Origin: Kitasatospora purpeofusca
Lineage (GTDB): Bacteria > Actinomycetota > Actinomycetes > Streptomycetales > Streptomycetaceae
DNA length: 64,000 nt
NCBI RefSeq assembly: GCF_000718025.1
Contig: NZ_JODS01000028.1
Coordinates: 45,557-109,556 of the forward strand
Direction of reading: 5' to 3'
Positions within the stretch are counted from its first letter, which is position 1. Each line of letters opens with the position of its first letter. The notes under the pieces were generated by a model. It had not been told where the DNA came from, did not search any database, and saw only the letters and a program-made list of their open reading frames with translations. This document shows, piece after piece, positions 23,077-31,357 of the stretch. The position numbers were made by a program, and so were the translations under genes.

Positions 23077-24966
23077 GTGGAACCGGCAAACCACTTCACC
23101 GTCCTGCGGCGCTACTGGCGCCTGCTCGTCGGCTGCACGCTCGCCGCGCTGGTCGTCGGCTGGCTGCTGACCCCGGCCGGTGACACGGTGGACAACGCCA
23201 AATGGAAGTGCAAGGTCGCGATCACCCCGGTCGCCGGCGCCGGCGACACCGTCCGGGCCGACCAGGTGCTCTCCTACGCCCAGGGCGCGGACGTCGCGGC
23301 GGCAGCCGCGAAACAGCTCGGCATCGCCGACGCCTCCGAGGTGCTCGCCCGCCGGACCGTCACCGCCGACAGCCCCCAGATGCTGACCATCGCCACCACC
23401 GGACCCACCGGGCCGTCCTGCTCCGACCTGGCCACCGCCTACTCGGCCGCGATCATCAAGGGTTACAGCGACGAGTCGGCCCGCAGCGCCGCGGAGACGA
23501 TCAAGAAGCTGCAGGCCCAGGCGGACGCCCAGCAGCAGCAGTTGAACGACATCCAGGCCCAGTACAACCGTTCCTCCCCGGCCGACCAGCCCAAGCTCCT
23601 GCCCAAACTGACCGCCGCCAACACCTCGCTGACCACCACCCTCACCACGATCAACAAGCTGGCCAACAGCGCCCAGACCGACGCCATCCAGCAGTGGGGC
23701 AGCATCGACGCCCGCCAGGGCACCAGCAATCTGCTCTCCTCCCCCAGCCGCAGCGTGCGGCTCGGCCTGGCGGTGTTCCTCGGCCTGGCGCTCGGCGTGG
23801 TCGCGGCGCTCATGCTCAGCCGGATGGACACCCGGCTGCGCAGCCGCAACGCGGTCGAGGAGGCGTTCAACCTGCCGGTGATCGGCGAGGTGCCGCACCT
23901 GTCCCGCCGCCAGCGCCGGGTGCGCGAACCGCTGGTGCGCGCCCGGCCGTCCGACCCGGCCGCCGAGGCCTATCGCTCGCTGCGCTCCACCCTGCTGCTG
24001 ACCGGCCCGGACACCCTGGCCCGGCCGGCCGGCGGCGACGACCGGGACCCGAAGCGGACCGCCCCGCGCCCGCTCACCGAGCCGGCCCCGGTGGTCCTGG
24101 TGGCCTCCGGCGGCAGCCGCGACGGCCGGACCATCACCATCGCCAACCTGGCCGCCGCGCTCGCCGAGACCGGCCGCGGCGTCCTCGTCCTGGACTGCGA
24201 CTTCCGCCACCCGCAGCTGCACACCCACCTCGGTGTGGGCGACGGCCCCGGCATGGCCGAACTGCTCAGCGGTGAGCGGCTCGACGAACTGGACGAGCTG
24301 ATCCGGCCGACCAATGTCGCCGGGGTCTCGCTGATCACCGGCGGCAACACCACCGCGTACCCGGCGGCCCTGGTGCTGCGGGCCGGCGACGTGCTGCGAC
24401 GGGTCCGGCCGCACGCGGACGTCATCCTGATCGACACCTCCCCGCTGCTGCACGCCAACGACGCCTACGACCTGGTGCAGCACGCGGACGCCGTGCTGGT
24501 CACCGTGCGCAGCGGCAATGTCACGCCGGAACAGGCCGACCGGGTGGCCGAGTTGCTCTCCCGGACCGGGGTGCCGGTGGCGGGCGTGGCCCTGCTCGGC
24601 ACCTACGGCCGCTCCGGACGGCGGCGGCGCGGGCCCGCGGGCGTCGCCGGGGCGTCCGGACCGGCCGGGCGGGGCGGACAGCAGCACCAGCCGCAGCAGT
24701 CGCAGCAGCAGACGGCGCAGCCGCGCCAGTCCGGGCCGGCGACGGAGCGGACGCCCGCGTCCGCGCCGGAGCGGGTCGCCGAACCGCCCGGGGAGCGCGG
24801 CGGCGGACGGACCACCCCCAGCTGGGCGCGGCGCGCGGCCGGGGCGAACGGCGACGGCCCGGACAGCGGCGGACCGGGCAGCACCGGCCCGGACAGCGCC
24901 AACGGCCACGGGCACGGCGGCGACCAGGGCGAACCGGCCCTGCTGCGCGAGGCGGAGGAGCGATGA
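23077..24966 (+). CDS. Wzz/BY-kinase-like chain-length protein with altered Walker A
   Basis: 629 residues from GTG 23077 behind GAGGGG. It has a Wzz-type N-terminus with a membrane helix at about 17-33, an extracellular Gln-rich coiled segment (KLQAQADAQQQQLNDIQAQY) and a second helix at about 228-247. The cytoplasmic CpsD/CapB-like ATPase domain follows. Walker A is replaced by VASGGSRDGRTIT, with Arg351 where the invariant Lys should be. Walker A' (VLVLDCDFRHP) and Walker B (VILIDTSPLL) are kept. The C-terminal 130 residues are Gln/Pro/Gly-rich and have no tyrosine cluster. It is probably a polysaccharide co-polymerase whose kinase half is inactive or altered. Confidence 0.88.
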   Translation: MEPANHFTVLRRYWRLLVGCTLAALVVGWLLTPAGDTVDNAKWKCKVAITPVAGAGDTVRADQVLSYAQGADVAAAAAKQLGIADASEVLARRTVTADSPQMLTIATTGPTGPSCSDLATAYSAAIIKGYSDESARSAAETIKKLQAQADAQQQQLNDIQAQYNRSSPADQPKLLPKLTAANTSLTTTLTTINKLANSAQTDAIQQWGSIDARQGTSNLLSSPSRSVRLGLAVFLGLALGVVAALMLSRMDTRLRSRNAVEEAFNLPVIGEVPHLSRRQRRVREPLVRARPSDPAAEAYRSLRSTLLLTGPDTLARPAGGDDRDPKRTAPRPLTEPAPVVLVASGGSRDGRTITIANLAAALAETGRGVLVLDCDFRHPQLHTHLGVGDGPGMAELLSGERLDELDELIRPTNVAGVSLITGGNTTAYPAALVLRAGDVLRRVRPHADVILIDTSPLLHANDAYDLVQHADAVLVTVRSGNVTPEQADRVAELLSRTGVPVAGVALLGTYGRSGRRRRGPAGVAGASGPAGRGGQQHQPQQSQQQTAQPRQSGPATERTPASAPERVAEPPGERGGGRTTPSWARRAAGANGDGPDSGGPGSTGPDSANGHGHGGDQGEPALLREAEER

Positions 24967-26171
24967 GCGGGCCACTGGACGAGTCGCCACAGGCAGCGGG
25001 GCCGGTGCCGGAACAGCTGCCGGAGCCCGGACCGGCGGACGCCCCCGTGCGGGTGCTGTGGCTGGCCAAGGGCCTCGGTCGCGGCGGCGCCGAGCAGCTG
25101 CTGCTCAACTGCGCCCGCCACGCCGACCGTTCGCGCTACCGGATCGAGGTCGCCTACGTCCTGCCGTGGAAGGACGCGCTCGCCCCGGCGCTCACCGGGG
25201 CCGGGGTGACCGTGCACTGCCTGGGCGGCGTCCCCGGCACCCCGGGCCGGGCCGATCCGCGCTGGCCGCTGCGGCTTCGCCGGCTGCTCGTCGAACGCCG
25301 GTACCACCTGGTGCACACCCACATGCCGGTACCGGCCGCCGCCGCCCGGCTGCTCGCGCCCACCCTGACCGGCCCCGGGCCGCGCCTGGTGCACACCGAG
25401 CACAACGTCTGGGAGCGCTACCGCCCGGCCACCCGCTGGGCCAACGCGCTCACCTACCGGCGCAACGACGCGGTGATCGCCGTCTCGCACGCCGTCGCCC
25501 GGACCGTCCCGCCCGGACGGCGCCGCCCCGGCGACTGGGTCACCGTGGTGCACCACGGCCCCGACCTGGCCGGAGCCCCCGGCGGACCGGCCGCCCGCGC
25601 CGCCGCCCGCGCCGAACTCGGCCTGCCGGCCGAGGCGTTCGTCGTCGGCACGGTCGGCAACCTGACCCCGAAGAAGGACCAGGCCACCCTGCTCGCCGCC
25701 CACGCCGCCCTGCTGCGCCGCCACCCCCGGGCCCGGCTGGTGCTGATCGGCGCCGGACCGCTGGAGGGGCAACTGCGCGCCCGGGCCGCCGAACTGGGCA
25801 TCGCCGACGCCGTCCTGATGACCGGGTCGCGCCCCGACGTGCCGCAACTGCTGCCCGCGCTGGACGTGTTCACCCTCAGCTCCCGCCAGGAGGGCCTGCC
25901 GGTCGCCCTGATGGAGGCGATGACCAGCGGACTGCCCTCGGTGGTCACCCGGGTCGGCGGCATGCCCGAGGTACTGGACGACGGCGAGCAGGGCTACCTC
26001 GTCCCGCCCGGCGACCCGTCCGCGCTGGCCGACGCGTTCGCCCGGCTGGCCGAGGAACCCGACCTGCGCACCCGGCTCGCGACCGCCGCCCGGGAGCGCT
26101 CCGGGCGCTTCGACGTGGCGGGCGCCCAGCGCGCCGTCGAGGCGGTGTACGCACGGGTGCTGCGGCACTGA
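24963..26171 (+). CDS. glycosyltransferase family 4
   Basis: 402 residues. The ATG overlaps the preceding stop (ATGA), so translation is coupled. The N-terminal domain has VLWLAKGLGRGGAEQLLLN. The donor domain has VVGTVGNLTPKKDQATLLAA, LVLIGAGPLEGQLRARA and the EX7E motif in SSRQEGLPVALMEAMTSGLP. Complete GT4 architecture. It would add a sugar to the growing repeat unit. Confidence 0.92.
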   Translation: MSGPLDESPQAAGPVPEQLPEPGPADAPVRVLWLAKGLGRGGAEQLLLNCARHADRSRYRIEVAYVLPWKDALAPALTGAGVTVHCLGGVPGTPGRADPRWPLRLRRLLVERRYHLVHTHMPVPAAAARLLAPTLTGPGPRLVHTEHNVWERYRPATRWANALTYRRNDAVIAVSHAVARTVPPGRRRPGDWVTVVHHGPDLAGAPGGPAARAAARAELGLPAEAFVVGTVGNLTPKKDQATLLAAHAALLRRHPRARLVLIGAGPLEGQLRARAAELGIADAVLMTGSRPDVPQLLPALDVFTLSSRQEGLPVALMEAMTSGLPSVVTRVGGMPEVLDDGEQGYLVPPGDPSALADAFARLAEEPDLRTRLATAARERSGRFDVAGAQRAVEAVYARVLRH

Positions 26172-26256
26172 GCGGACCAACCGCACCCGGAGAACTCCGG
26201 AGCACCGACGTTTCCCCGTTGACCCCCCGACCACCGATGGGAGAGCGAGTCCGGAC

Positions 26257-27330
26257 GTGAGCGCCCTGCCCGCCCCCGCCGAGCTGACCTTCCGCCCGCC
26301 GGCCGAGCCCGACCTCCCCGCCGTGCTCGACCTGCTCACCGCCTCCCTGGCGGGTGGACCCACCGGCACCCGCACCGCCGAGTTCTTCGCCTGGAAGCAC
26401 CTCCGCAATCCCTTCGGCGCCAGCCCCGGGCTGGTCGCCGAGACCGCCGACGGGCGGCTCGCGGGGGTCCGCCTGTTCCTGCGCTGGCAGTGGCAGGCGG
26501 GCGGCGCGGACGGCCGCCCGGTCAACGCCGTCCGGCCCGTGGACACCGCCACCCACCCCGACTTCCAGGGCCGCGGCATCTTCCGCCGGCTCACCCTGGA
26601 CCTGCTCGACCAGGTCGCCGGGGACACCGAACTGGTGTTCAACACACCCAACGGCAACAGCCTGCCCGGCTACCGGAAGATGGGCTGGCAGGAGCTGGGC
26701 CGGGTACCGATCGCGGTCCGCGCCGTCCGCCCGGCCGCCTTCGCCCGGGGTGCGCGCGCCGCCCTCGCCCGACGTCCGGCCGCCGTGCCGACCGGTCCCC
26801 CGGACTGTCGACTGCCCACCGTCCTGGCCTGGTTGGCCGACCCGGCGGTGACCGGCGCACAGGGCCCGCTGGCCGAACTGCTGCGCGAACGCGCCGCCGC
26901 CGACGCCGCCGACCGCCGGCTCGCCGTCCACCGCACCCCGGAGTTCCTGCGCTGGCGGTACGGCGAGGCCCCCGGCCTGGACTACCGGGTGCTCACCGTG
27001 CACCGCGGCGAGGAGCTCACCGGCCTGGCCGTCGGCCGGCCCCGACGGCGCGGCCCGCTGGCCGAGTTCACGCTCGCCGACCTGGTGGTCCGCCCCGGCG
27101 ACCGGGACAGCGCCGTCCGGCTGCTGCGCGCCGCCGCCCGCGAGTCCGGCTGCGACCACGTCGCCACCCACCTCTCCCCCGGCACCGAGGCCGCCGACGC
27201 CGCGCTGCGGGCCGGCTACCTGCGGGCCCCGCGCACGGGCATGACCCTCGCCGCCCGCACCCCGGGCGGCGCCACCCCGCTCACCCTGGCCGACTGGCGG
27301 TTCAGCCTCGGCGACCTGGAGGTGTTCTGA
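26257..27330 (+). CDS. GNAT family acetyltransferase (polysaccharide locus)
   Basis: 357 residues from GTG 26257. The GNAT core includes VRPVDTATHPDFQGRGIFRRL, which carries the acetyl-CoA-binding Q/RxxGxG/A motif (QGRGIF), and VFNTPNGNSLPGYRKMGW, the family's asparagine/tyrosine region. A second half (LRWRYGEAPGLDYRVL) resembles an additional GNAT-like or sterol-carrier-like domain, as in two-domain GNATs. The next gene's ATG overlaps its TGA. Within this operon it probably acetylates a sugar or aminosugar intermediate. Confidence 0.85.
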   Translation: MSALPAPAELTFRPPAEPDLPAVLDLLTASLAGGPTGTRTAEFFAWKHLRNPFGASPGLVAETADGRLAGVRLFLRWQWQAGGADGRPVNAVRPVDTATHPDFQGRGIFRRLTLDLLDQVAGDTELVFNTPNGNSLPGYRKMGWQELGRVPIAVRAVRPAAFARGARAALARRPAAVPTGPPDCRLPTVLAWLADPAVTGAQGPLAELLRERAAADAADRRLAVHRTPEFLRWRYGEAPGLDYRVLTVHRGEELTGLAVGRPRRRGPLAEFTLADLVVRPGDRDSAVRLLRAAARESGCDHVATHLSPGTEAADAALRAGYLRAPRTGMTLAARTPGGATPLTLADWRFSLGDLEVF

Positions 27331-28955
27331 TGGCGGCGGCGCCCGGGGAACCGGGCACCACGGGCGCCGCGTCCGCGGTGCTCCGGCGCGTCCCCTGGCC
27401 GTCCGCCCTCGCCGCCACCCTGGCCACCGGCTACGTCACGCTCTTCGTGCTCGCCTCGGTGCACACCTCGTACGACACCTGGGGCGCGCTGCTGATCCTC
27501 CCGGCGCTGATGGCGATCGGCACCCCGCTGCTGGCCAGGATCGCGGCCGCCAACCCCGAACGGGACGTCTTCCGGCTGCTGCTGCTGGCGATGACCGCCA
27601 AACTGCTCTGCGCCTTCCCCCGCTACCTGATGGCCTTCGTGCTCTACGGGGGCGCGGCCGACGCCAAGATGTACCACCAGAAGGGCAGCGAGCTCGCCGC
27701 CTACCTGGACACCGCCGACCTGCTCGGCGGCGTCCACTACGACCTGGGCATGAAGGTCGCCGGCACCGGCTTCGTCATCATCGTCACCGGCATCGTGTAC
27801 GCGATCACCGGCCCCTCGCTGATCGGCGGCTTCCTGGTCTTCTCCTGGATGGGCTTCTGGGGCCTGCTGCTGTTCTGGCGGGCGCTGCAGATCGCCTTCC
27901 CGGAGGCGGACACCCGCAAGTACGCCAAGCTGGTCTTCTTCCTGCCCTCACTGCTGTTCTGGCCCTCCAGCATCGGCAAGGACGCCTGGATGATGTTCTG
28001 TCTGGGCCTCACCACCTACGGCACGGCGCGGCTGCTGGACCGGCGGTTCGGCGCCTTCTTCTGCATCGCGCTGGGCTCGGTGGGCACCGCGATGGTCCGC
28101 CCGCACGTCACAGCGCTGGCCGGGGCCGGGCTGATGGTCGCGTACGTGCTGCGCCGCCGTCCGCAGCAGGTCAGCGCGCTGGGGCCGCTGCGCACCATCC
28201 TGACCGCCGTGGTGCTGGGCGCGATGGCGGTGCTGATGCTGCAGCAGGTCTCGACCTTCTTCGGCACCGACGGGACCGGCGGCGACGCCGTCAACCAGGT
28301 GCTCTCGGAGACCTCCAGACGTACCAGCCAGGGCAATTCGATGATCAACGCGACCGCGCCCGAGGACGCCGCGCCGAAGTTCAGCCTCAATCCGGCGGGG
28401 CTGCCGGTCGCGGTGATCAGCGTGCTGTTCCGGCCGTTCCCGTTCGAGGCGTCCAACATCCAGAACCTGATCCAGTCGGTGGAGTGCTTCGCGCTGCTGG
28501 TGATGTTCATCCGGGCCTGGCCCCGGCTGTCCCGGCTGCCCCGGCTGTTCGTGCAGCGCTCGTACGTGGCCTTCGCCGCCGTCTACACGCTGCTGTTCTG
28601 CTGGGCCTTCTCGACCATCAACAACATGGGCATCCTGTCCCGCGAACGGGTCCAGGTACTGCCGCTCGCCCTGGTGCTTCTGGTCGTCCCGGCCGCCACG
28701 GCGAGCAGGGGGAGCAGCGCGGCCCGCCGGCCGCCACCGGTCTGGCGGGTCTCGCCCGGGCAGTGGGGCGCCCGGCGGACGTCCGAGCCACCGGGCCCGC
28801 CGACGGAACCACCCGTACCGACGGCGGTACCGGCACCTGCTGTCCGGTCCACCGCCGCACCTTCGTCCATCGTGTCACCTCCGTCCATCGTGTCACCTCC
28901 GTCCACCGTGTCACCGTCACCGTCAACGTCCCAGGGGGGATCGACCGCGCCATGA
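27330..28955 (+). CDS. polytopic membrane protein, candidate glycan polymerase/ligase
   Basis: 541 residues, ATG overlapping the preceding TGA. About ten hydrophobic helices run from residue 25 to 450 (for example ALAATLATGYVTLFVLA, GGFLVFSWMGFWGLLLFW and ALPLALVLLVV-like segments). Conserved-looking loops include KMYHQKGSELA, LPSLLFWPSSIGKDAW and ETSRRTSQGNSMI. The cytoplasmic or external C-tail of about 85 residues is Pro/Ser/Thr-rich and contains three SPPS(I/T)V repeats. No family is recognised with certainty. Position and topology suggest a Wzy-like polymerase or O-unit transferase. Confidence 0.8.
   Translation: MAAAPGEPGTTGAASAVLRRVPWPSALAATLATGYVTLFVLASVHTSYDTWGALLILPALMAIGTPLLARIAAANPERDVFRLLLLAMTAKLLCAFPRYLMAFVLYGGAADAKMYHQKGSELAAYLDTADLLGGVHYDLGMKVAGTGFVIIVTGIVYAITGPSLIGGFLVFSWMGFWGLLLFWRALQIAFPEADTRKYAKLVFFLPSLLFWPSSIGKDAWMMFCLGLTTYGTARLLDRRFGAFFCIALGSVGTAMVRPHVTALAGAGLMVAYVLRRRPQQVSALGPLRTILTAVVLGAMAVLMLQQVSTFFGTDGTGGDAVNQVLSETSRRTSQGNSMINATAPEDAAPKFSLNPAGLPVAVISVLFRPFPFEASNIQNLIQSVECFALLVMFIRAWPRLSRLPRLFVQRSYVAFAAVYTLLFCWAFSTINNMGILSRERVQVLPLALVLLVVPAATASRGSSAARRPPPVWRVSPGQWGARRTSEPPGPPTEPPVPTAVPAPAVRSTAAPSSIVSPPSIVSPPSTVSPSPSTSQGGSTAP
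28864..28917 (+). repeat. 18-bp in-frame tandem repeat in the membrane protein tail
   Basis: Three 18-bp units (28864-28881, 28882-28899, 28900-28917, the last diverged) encode a repeated S-I/T-V-S-P-P-S block just before the end of the gene. Confidence 0.7.
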
Positions 28956-30145
28956 CCACCGACACCCTTGCCCTGCCCGCCGCCCTCGGCGGCACTCCCG
29001 CCTTCCCCGACGGGCTGCCGCTCACCCGGGTCCAGGTGCCCGACCGCGCCGCGCTGCTGGAGCGGCTCGGCACCGTGCTCGACAGCGGACAGCTCACCAA
29101 CGGCCGCACCGTCGCCGAACTCGAGGAGGCCGCGGCCGCGCTGCTGGAGGTGCCGCACGTGGTGGCGGTCTCCAACTGCACGACCGGACTGATGCTGGTG
29201 CTCCAGGCCGCCGAGGTGGACGGCGGGCGGGCGGTGGTGATGCCCGGATTCACCTTCTCCGCCACCGCGCACGCCGCGCACTGGGCCGGCGGCACCCCGG
29301 TGTTCGCCGAGGCCCGCGAGCGGGACATCACCCTCGACCCGGAGGACGCCGCCGCCCGGCTGGCCGCCGCCGACCGCCCGGCCGCGCTGATGGCCACCCA
29401 TGTCTACGGCACGCCCTGCCAGGTCGAGCGCCTCCAGGAGGTCGCCGACGCGGCCGGGGTGCCGCTGGTGTACGACTCCGCGCACGGCTTCGGCAGCCGC
29501 CGCAAGGGCGTGCCGATCGGCAACTTCGGCTACGCCGAGGTGTTCTCGATGAGCCCCACCAAGGTCGCGGTGGCCGGCGAGGGCGGCCTGGTCGCCACCC
29601 GGGACGCCGCGCTCGCCCGGCGGCTGCGCACCGCCCGCGACTACGGCAACCCGGGCGACTACGACACGCTGTTCCCCGGCCTGAACGCCCGGATGAGCGA
29701 GCTGCACGCCGCCGTCGGCCTCAACTGGCTGGCCGGACTGCCCGAGCGGGTGGCCCACCGGGGCGCGCTGGTGGCCGAGTTCGCCGCCGTCACGGCCGGC
29801 CTGCCGGGGCTGCGGCTGGCCCTGCCGGAGGAGGGCGACACCTCCACCTTCAAGGACCTCACGCTCATCCTGGACGCCGACGGGTTCGGCCTCGACTCGC
29901 GGCAACTCGCCGACGCCCTGCGGGCGGAGGGGATCGACTCGCGGCGCTACTTCCACCCGCCGGTGCAGCGCCAGCGGGCCTACGCCCACCTCGGCCAGGC
30001 CGAGGCGCTGCCGCTCACCGACCGGCTCGCCGACTCGGTGCTCACCGTGCCGCTGTGGTCCCAGATGGACGCGCCGACGGTCCGCCGGATCGCCGAGGCG
30101 GTGGCCCGGATCCAGCCGTACGCGGAGCGTCTGCGCTCCGCCTGA
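28952..30145 (+). CDS. DegT/DnrJ/EryC1/StrS-family sugar aminotransferase
   Basis: 397 residues, ATGA overlap with the upstream gene. The PLP site is FSMSPTKVAVAGEGG with Lys204. The phosphate-binding and aspartate segments are VAVSNCTTGLMLVLQA and LVYDSAHGFGS. LFPGLNARMSELHAAVGL is the family's active-site loop from the neighbouring subunit. It is a complete enzyme of the type that aminates 3- or 4-keto nucleotide sugars, although some members are dehydratases. As the last gene of the operon it supplies an amino sugar for the glycan. Confidence 0.92.
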   Translation: MTTDTLALPAALGGTPAFPDGLPLTRVQVPDRAALLERLGTVLDSGQLTNGRTVAELEEAAAALLEVPHVVAVSNCTTGLMLVLQAAEVDGGRAVVMPGFTFSATAHAAHWAGGTPVFAEARERDITLDPEDAAARLAAADRPAALMATHVYGTPCQVERLQEVADAAGVPLVYDSAHGFGSRRKGVPIGNFGYAEVFSMSPTKVAVAGEGGLVATRDAALARRLRTARDYGNPGDYDTLFPGLNARMSELHAAVGLNWLAGLPERVAHRGALVAEFAAVTAGLPGLRLALPEEGDTSTFKDLTLILDADGFGLDSRQLADALRAEGIDSRRYFHPPVQRQRAYAHLGQAEALPLTDRLADSVLTVPLWSQMDAPTVRRIAEAVARIQPYAERLRSA

Positions 30146-30283
30146 GCCGACCGCACCGGGCCGCGTCGCCGTTACGCGGATCGGGTGAACGCGGTTGGAC
30201 CGCGGGCACCCCCGGTCGGCAGGATGTCCGGCCGGGGCCCGTGGTCCCATCCCACCTTCCCCCGTACGGATTTGGAGTTCCCG

Positions 30284-30745
30284 GTGCTCAAGGGATTCCG
30301 CAGCTTCCTGCTGCGTGGAAACGTCGTCGACCTCGCGGTCGGCATCGTGATCGGCGCGGCCTTCACGGCCGTGGTCACCGGGTTCGTGACGGCCTTCCTC
30401 ACCCCTCTGATCGGGGTGGCGACCGGCGCGGTCGGCGACTTCACCCTGAAGACCTTCGACGTGGCCGGCACCCGGTTCCCGTACGGCGTCTTCGTCAACG
30501 CGCTGATCAGCTTCCTGCTGGTCGCCGCGGTGATCTACTTCATCGTGGTGGTTCCGGTCGGCAGGCTCCAGGCGCGGCTCGACGGCGACAAGCCGGCGCC
30601 GGTCGCCAAGGCGGACTGCCCCGAGTGCCTGAGCAGGATCCCGGTCGCGGCGGTGCGCTGCTCGTTCTGCACCTCCGAGGTGGCCGGACTGCCGGGCTTC
30701 CCCGCCCAGAACGGCGGCGCTCCCCGGCCGGCCCCGGTGCACTGA
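30284..30745 (+). CDS. mscL: large-conductance mechanosensitive channel MscL with C-terminal zinc ribbon
   Basis: 153 residues from GTG 30284 behind GGAG. It opens VLKGFRSFLLRGNVVDLAVGIVIGAAF, the S1 helix and TM1 gate of MscL, then has a FPYGVFVNALISFLLVAAVIY TM2. The usual charged cytoplasmic helix is followed by CPEC and CSFC about 11 residues apart, a zinc-ribbon-like pair of knuckles, and a Pro-rich end. MscL opens under hypo-osmotic tension to release solutes. The ribbon suggests metal- or redox-linked tethering of the cytoplasmic bundle (inference). Confidence 0.92.
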   Translation: MLKGFRSFLLRGNVVDLAVGIVIGAAFTAVVTGFVTAFLTPLIGVATGAVGDFTLKTFDVAGTRFPYGVFVNALISFLLVAAVIYFIVVVPVGRLQARLDGDKPAPVAKADCPECLSRIPVAAVRCSFCTSEVAGLPGFPAQNGGAPRPAPVH

Positions 30746-31059
30746 GCGGACGCGGAGCACAGCCCGGTGGCCGTTCGGTGACCACCGGGCGACCGCGCGG
30801 GGGTGGTCCGAGGGCGGTCCGAGGGCGGTCCGGCGGCAGGTCGGGGCCGGGCCGCGGCGAGTCCGGGGCACGTCGGGGGCAAGTCGGGGGCGTTCCAGCG
30901 GCGTTCAGCGGCCCCGTCCGGGCGCGAGCGGTCCCGAACGGCCCGGCCGCGGCACCTCCCGGGCTGCCCCGGACCCCGCCCCGGCCCCTCCGAGGCCCTT
31001 CCGAGGCCCGGACAAACCCCGCGAATGCTCTGATGGGGACTTTATCCCCGAAACATTCA
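30746..31059. other. intergenic region after mscL
   Basis: No gene is visible. It contains short GGTCCGAGGGC tandem repeats near 30805-30835 and a CCGAGGCCC-rich stretch near 30985-31015. Confidence 0.45.
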
Positions 31060-31091
31060 CGAGCCCCCGCCGCGCTGTCGGCGGGGGCTCG
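31060..31091. terminator. perfect 13-bp hairpin
   Basis: Arms CGAGCCCCCGCCG (31060-31072) and its complement (31079-31091) flank CGCTGT. It can end transcription from mscL, 315 bp upstream, or insulate the next gene. Confidence 0.7.
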
Positions 31092-31272
31092 GATGCGCCG
31101 GTACGCGCCCTGCCCGCAGAAGTTTCTTCGGCAGTGCCCGAACCGTCCACCGCCCCGTCACCGCACGGGGCTTCGACGGCCGCGTCCGGGCCCCGTTCGA
31201 GCTCCCGGAGCGGGCAACGGGTGGCCTGAAGTCATCGCCAATTTGTCCGTTCTTACTACTTTCGAAACCTTT

Positions 31273-31303
31273 GTTCGAGCGAAGCTTGTGTAAACACTCG
31301 AAC
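31273..31303. promoter_or_regulatory. GTTCGAG-N17-CTCGAAC inverted repeat upstream of the disordered-protein gene
   Basis: Perfect 7-bp arms (31273-31279 and 31297-31303) lie in an AT-rich patch about 55 bp before the ATG at 31358. A small GTGT/ACAC dyad is nested at its centre. This layout suits an operator, but the regulator is unknown. Confidence 0.4.
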
Positions 31304-31357
31304 TGCTCCGCCTCCCAGTCTCCTCAGTAGGCTCGTTGTGGGCTTACCGTATGCCCC

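Noticed and set aside
30805..31015. Tandem GGTCCGAGGGC and CCGAGGCCC tracts after mscL as a regulatory array
   Set aside because: The units are short and irregular, and they lie in a spacer bounded by a terminator. No dyad or promoter relation could be shown.
31262..31278. LexA/SOS-box-like TCGAA...TTCGA sequence
   Set aside because: The spacing between the arms is 7 rather than the 6 implied by the CGAAC-N4-GTTCG consensus, so LexA binding is unlikely. The downstream gene has no SOS link.
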